In this document: piece after piece, positions 62,325-64,000 of the stretch
Layout: every line of letters starts with the position of its first letter
How positions within the stretch are numbered: position 1 is the stretch's first letter
DNA from: Yoonia rosea
GTDB taxonomy: Bacteria > Pseudomonadota > Alphaproteobacteria > Rhodobacterales > Rhodobacteraceae
DNA: 64,000 bases
Direction of reading: 5' to 3'
Assembly: GCF_900156505.1 (NCBI RefSeq)
Contig: NZ_FTPR01000001.1
Location: forward strand, 1,736,001 to 1,800,000
The notes under the pieces: model-generated
Database searches by the model: none
What the model saw: the letters and a program-made list of their open reading frames with translations, nothing else
What the model was told of the DNA's origin: nothing
Translations under genes and position numbers: made by a program

Positions 62325-62358
62325 CCCTGCCCCATTCGGGGCAGGGCTTTCCTCTTTT
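62325..62358 (+). terminator. Terminator-like hairpin between yiaA-type gene and plsC-type gene
   Basis: Perfect 9-bp stem (CCCTGCCCC and complement) with an ATTC loop, then CTTTCCTCTTTT. The tail is a broken T-run, so termination may be partial, letting some transcripts continue into the acyltransferase gene. Confidence 0.6.
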
Positions 62359-62390
62359 CAAAACGCAAGCCCTGCGCCAAAGTCAAATCC

Positions 62391-63032
62391 ATGAAATTCT
62401 TACGCCAGTTCGCAGCACGTATCGTTGGCCAGTCCATCCGCATCTTCGCCCGCGCGATCACTGCCGTGCGGGCCGAGTGGAAGGGCATCGAACCCGTCCC
62501 GCGCCAGCGCGTCTATTTCGCCAACCACACCAGCAATGCCGACATGCCGATGATCTGGTCGGTGCTGCCGCCCGCAATGCGCCGCACGGTGCGCCCCGTT
62601 GCTGCCGCCGATTACTGGCTGAAAAACAAATTGCGCGCCTTTGTCGGCCCGGAAGTCTTCAACTGCGTCCTCGTGGATCGCCGCCCCGAGGTGCAGGACA
62701 AACCGATGGACAAGATCATCGCGGCGCTTGACGAAGGATCATCCCTGATCATCTTTCCCGAAGGCAACCGCAACATGACCGAAGACCCGTTGCTGCCCTT
62801 CAAGGCGGGGCTTTACAACATGGGCGTCGCGCGACCGGATGTCGATCTGGTGCCCACCTGGGTCGCCAACCTGACCGAAATCATGCCCAAAGGCGAGGTG
62901 ATCCCCCTGCCCCTGATCTGCACCGTCACCTTTGGTGAACCGATCCATGTGCGTGAGGGCGAGAGTAAGGACGACTTCCTGAAACGTGCCTCCGAGGCGC
63001 TCTTGGCCCAACGTCCCGAGGCCCGCCAATGA
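62391..63032 (+). CDS. 1-acyl-sn-glycerol-3-phosphate acyltransferase (PlsC family)
   Basis: 213 residues from MKFLRQFAARIVGQSIRIFA. The acyltransferase HX4D motif is in YFANHTSNADMPM (about 45), and the glycerol-phosphate binding motif IIFPEGNRNMTED is near residue 122. Adds the second acyl chain in phospholipid synthesis. Its product, phosphatidic acid, is the substrate of the CdsA-like enzyme encoded by the next gene, whose start overlaps this stop by 4 nt. Confidence 0.9.
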   Translation: MKFLRQFAARIVGQSIRIFARAITAVRAEWKGIEPVPRQRVYFANHTSNADMPMIWSVLPPAMRRTVRPVAAADYWLKNKLRAFVGPEVFNCVLVDRRPEVQDKPMDKIIAALDEGSSLIIFPEGNRNMTEDPLLPFKAGLYNMGVARPDVDLVPTWVANLTEIMPKGEVIPLPLICTVTFGEPIHVREGESKDDFLKRASEALLAQRPEARQ

Positions 63033-63970
63033 CCAGCACAACAGCGGATATCCTTCTCTTGGCCTTTGGCAGTTTTGGCATCCTGATTGCCCTCACGGTG
63101 CTGGGTGAAATCCTGCGCGCACGCCAGCCTGTCCATGACGCCAACCCGATGCTCGACACCTATATGACCCGCGTTCAAAGCTGGTGGGGCATGGTCGCAT
63201 TCATTGGTGCTGCACTCTTGCTGGGCAAACCGGGGATCATGACGCTGTTTGCCTTCGCCTCATTTGCCGCCCTGCGCGAATTTCTGACGCTGACAACCAA
63301 AACACAGGCCGATCACCTGTCGCTGGCGCTGGCCTTCTTTGCGGTTCTGCCCCTGCAATATATCTTTGTCGGCTTCGGCTGGACCGGCCTTTATACTGTG
63401 TTCATCCCCGTCTACGCCTTTCTTTTCCTGCCCATGATCTCGGCCTTGCGGGGCAATCCGCAACGCTTTCTTGTGCGCGTCGCGGAAACCCAATGGGCAC
63501 TGATGATCGCGGTCTTTTGTGTGAGCCACGTGCCCGCGCTGATGTCACTCGACATTGCCGGATATGGCGACCGCTCTGTGCTGCTGATCGCTTTCCTCGT
63601 GATGGTCGTACAATTCGGAGACCTGCTGGATTTCTTCTTTGGTCGCCGGATCGGCCGCACCAAGATCGCCCCCGGCCTGTCACCCAAAACATGGGAAGGG
63701 CTGGTCTGCGGTGTGCTCAGCGCCATGGTCATCGGCGCAATGCTCAGCTGGATCACACCTTTCGGCCTGTGGGGCGCGGCACTTATGGCGGGCATTGCGT
63801 CGCTTGTCGGCATGTTCGGCAACCTCGTGGTCACCGCAATCAAGCGCGACCGCGGTGTGAAAGACTGGTCGCACCTGATCCCCGGACAAGGCGGATTTGT
63901 CGATCAACTCGACAGCGTGATCTTCGCGGCGCCGATTTTCTATCAGCTGACCAAGTTTTTCTACACCTGA
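63029..63970 (+). CDS. Phosphatidate cytidylyltransferase (CdsA family)
   Basis: 313 residues, about eight membrane helices. Makes CDP-diacylglycerol from phosphatidic acid and CTP. The CdsA signature is in FGDLLDFFFGRRIGRTKIAP and LSPKTWEGLVCGV, and the C-terminal RDRGVKDWSHLIPGQGGF, then VDQLDSVIFAAP, is the diagnostic end. Coupled to the upstream acyltransferase gene (ATGA overlap). Being in a regulated stress cluster suggests a second, conditional copy besides the housekeeping cdsA near the uppS/dxr region elsewhere. Confidence 0.93.
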   Translation: MTSTTADILLLAFGSFGILIALTVLGEILRARQPVHDANPMLDTYMTRVQSWWGMVAFIGAALLLGKPGIMTLFAFASFAALREFLTLTTKTQADHLSLALAFFAVLPLQYIFVGFGWTGLYTVFIPVYAFLFLPMISALRGNPQRFLVRVAETQWALMIAVFCVSHVPALMSLDIAGYGDRSVLLIAFLVMVVQFGDLLDFFFGRRIGRTKIAPGLSPKTWEGLVCGVLSAMVIGAMLSWITPFGLWGAALMAGIASLVGMFGNLVVTAIKRDRGVKDWSHLIPGQGGFVDQLDSVIFAAPIFYQLTKFFYT

Positions 63971-64000
63971 CCCCGACTGATGAACTGCGGCAGCTTGGAC

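Overview
The window reads as ordinary chromosome of a marine alphaproteobacterium of the Rhodobacteraceae, Roseobacter group. This rests on the gene families (PutR with a PutA that lacks a ribbon-helix-helix domain, a DUF6280 protein, a LAB_N/GT2/GT39 lipid-modification trio, pcm-tolC synteny) and on a GC-rich, densely packed gene order with many 1-8 bp stop/start overlaps. No species can be named from sequence alone. There is no rRNA, CRISPR array, intact insertion sequence or prophage. One tRNA gene, tRNA-Leu(UAA), is present.

Layout. 1-5.1 kb: the urea ABC importer urtA-urtB-urtC-urtD (urtD runs off the left edge), with a strong hairpin between urtA and urtB. 5.5-9.1 kb: amino-sugar catabolism (nagA, a ROK kinase) and an aldehyde dehydrogenase. 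9.3-9.5 kb: a decayed integrase N-terminus. 9.6-14.4 kb: a two-component system facing a locus with an exported poly-aspartate protein, a second exported protein, a VTC-type polyphosphate polymerase and a DUF4956 membrane protein. 14.9-17.5 kb: an MBL-fold protein lacking its metal-binding histidines, a DsbA-like protein and a divergent LysR regulator. 17.8-22.6 kb: tRNA-Leu, a TPR protein, putR and putA. 22.6-28.6 kb: rhomboid protease, inositol monophosphatase, GGDEF-EAL protein, metR-metF with operator candidates, a thioesterase. 28.6-32 kb: a DUF2235 hydrolase and an orphan molybdenum hydroxylase large subunit.

32-44 kb: valS with an unusual low-GC internal insertion, a tiny Tat-signal protein, two PLP aminotransferases, an MsbA-like ABC exporter, ygfZ, efp, DUF6280, a YdjM-like membrane protein and cobQ. 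43.9-49.5 kb: a PopZ-like candidate, tolC, pcm, then a GT39/LAB_N/GT2 operon resembling the rhizobial RgtE/RgtF dodecaprenyl-phosphate sugar system. 49.5-51.6 kb: an accessory pocket with a short-chain dehydrogenase remnant and an orphan secreted protein. 51.6-59.2 kb: an FKBP, then a run of co-oriented metabolic genes (HAD, two alpha/beta hydrolases, threonine dehydratase, TetA-like exporter, alcohol dehydrogenase, enolase-superfamily enzyme). 59.4-60.4 kb: a secreted glycosidase-like protein with a likely TTG start. 60.6-64 kb: a TetR regulator with three matching operators and a PspA/YiaA/PlsC/CdsA envelope-stress cluster.

The most rewarding loci are the polyphosphate-polymerase/poly-aspartate neighbourhood (9.6-14.4 kb), the TetR-operator-controlled PspA operon (60.6-64 kb), the valS insertion, and a dispersed 26-bp palindrome present twice (32.0 kb and 57.9 kb).
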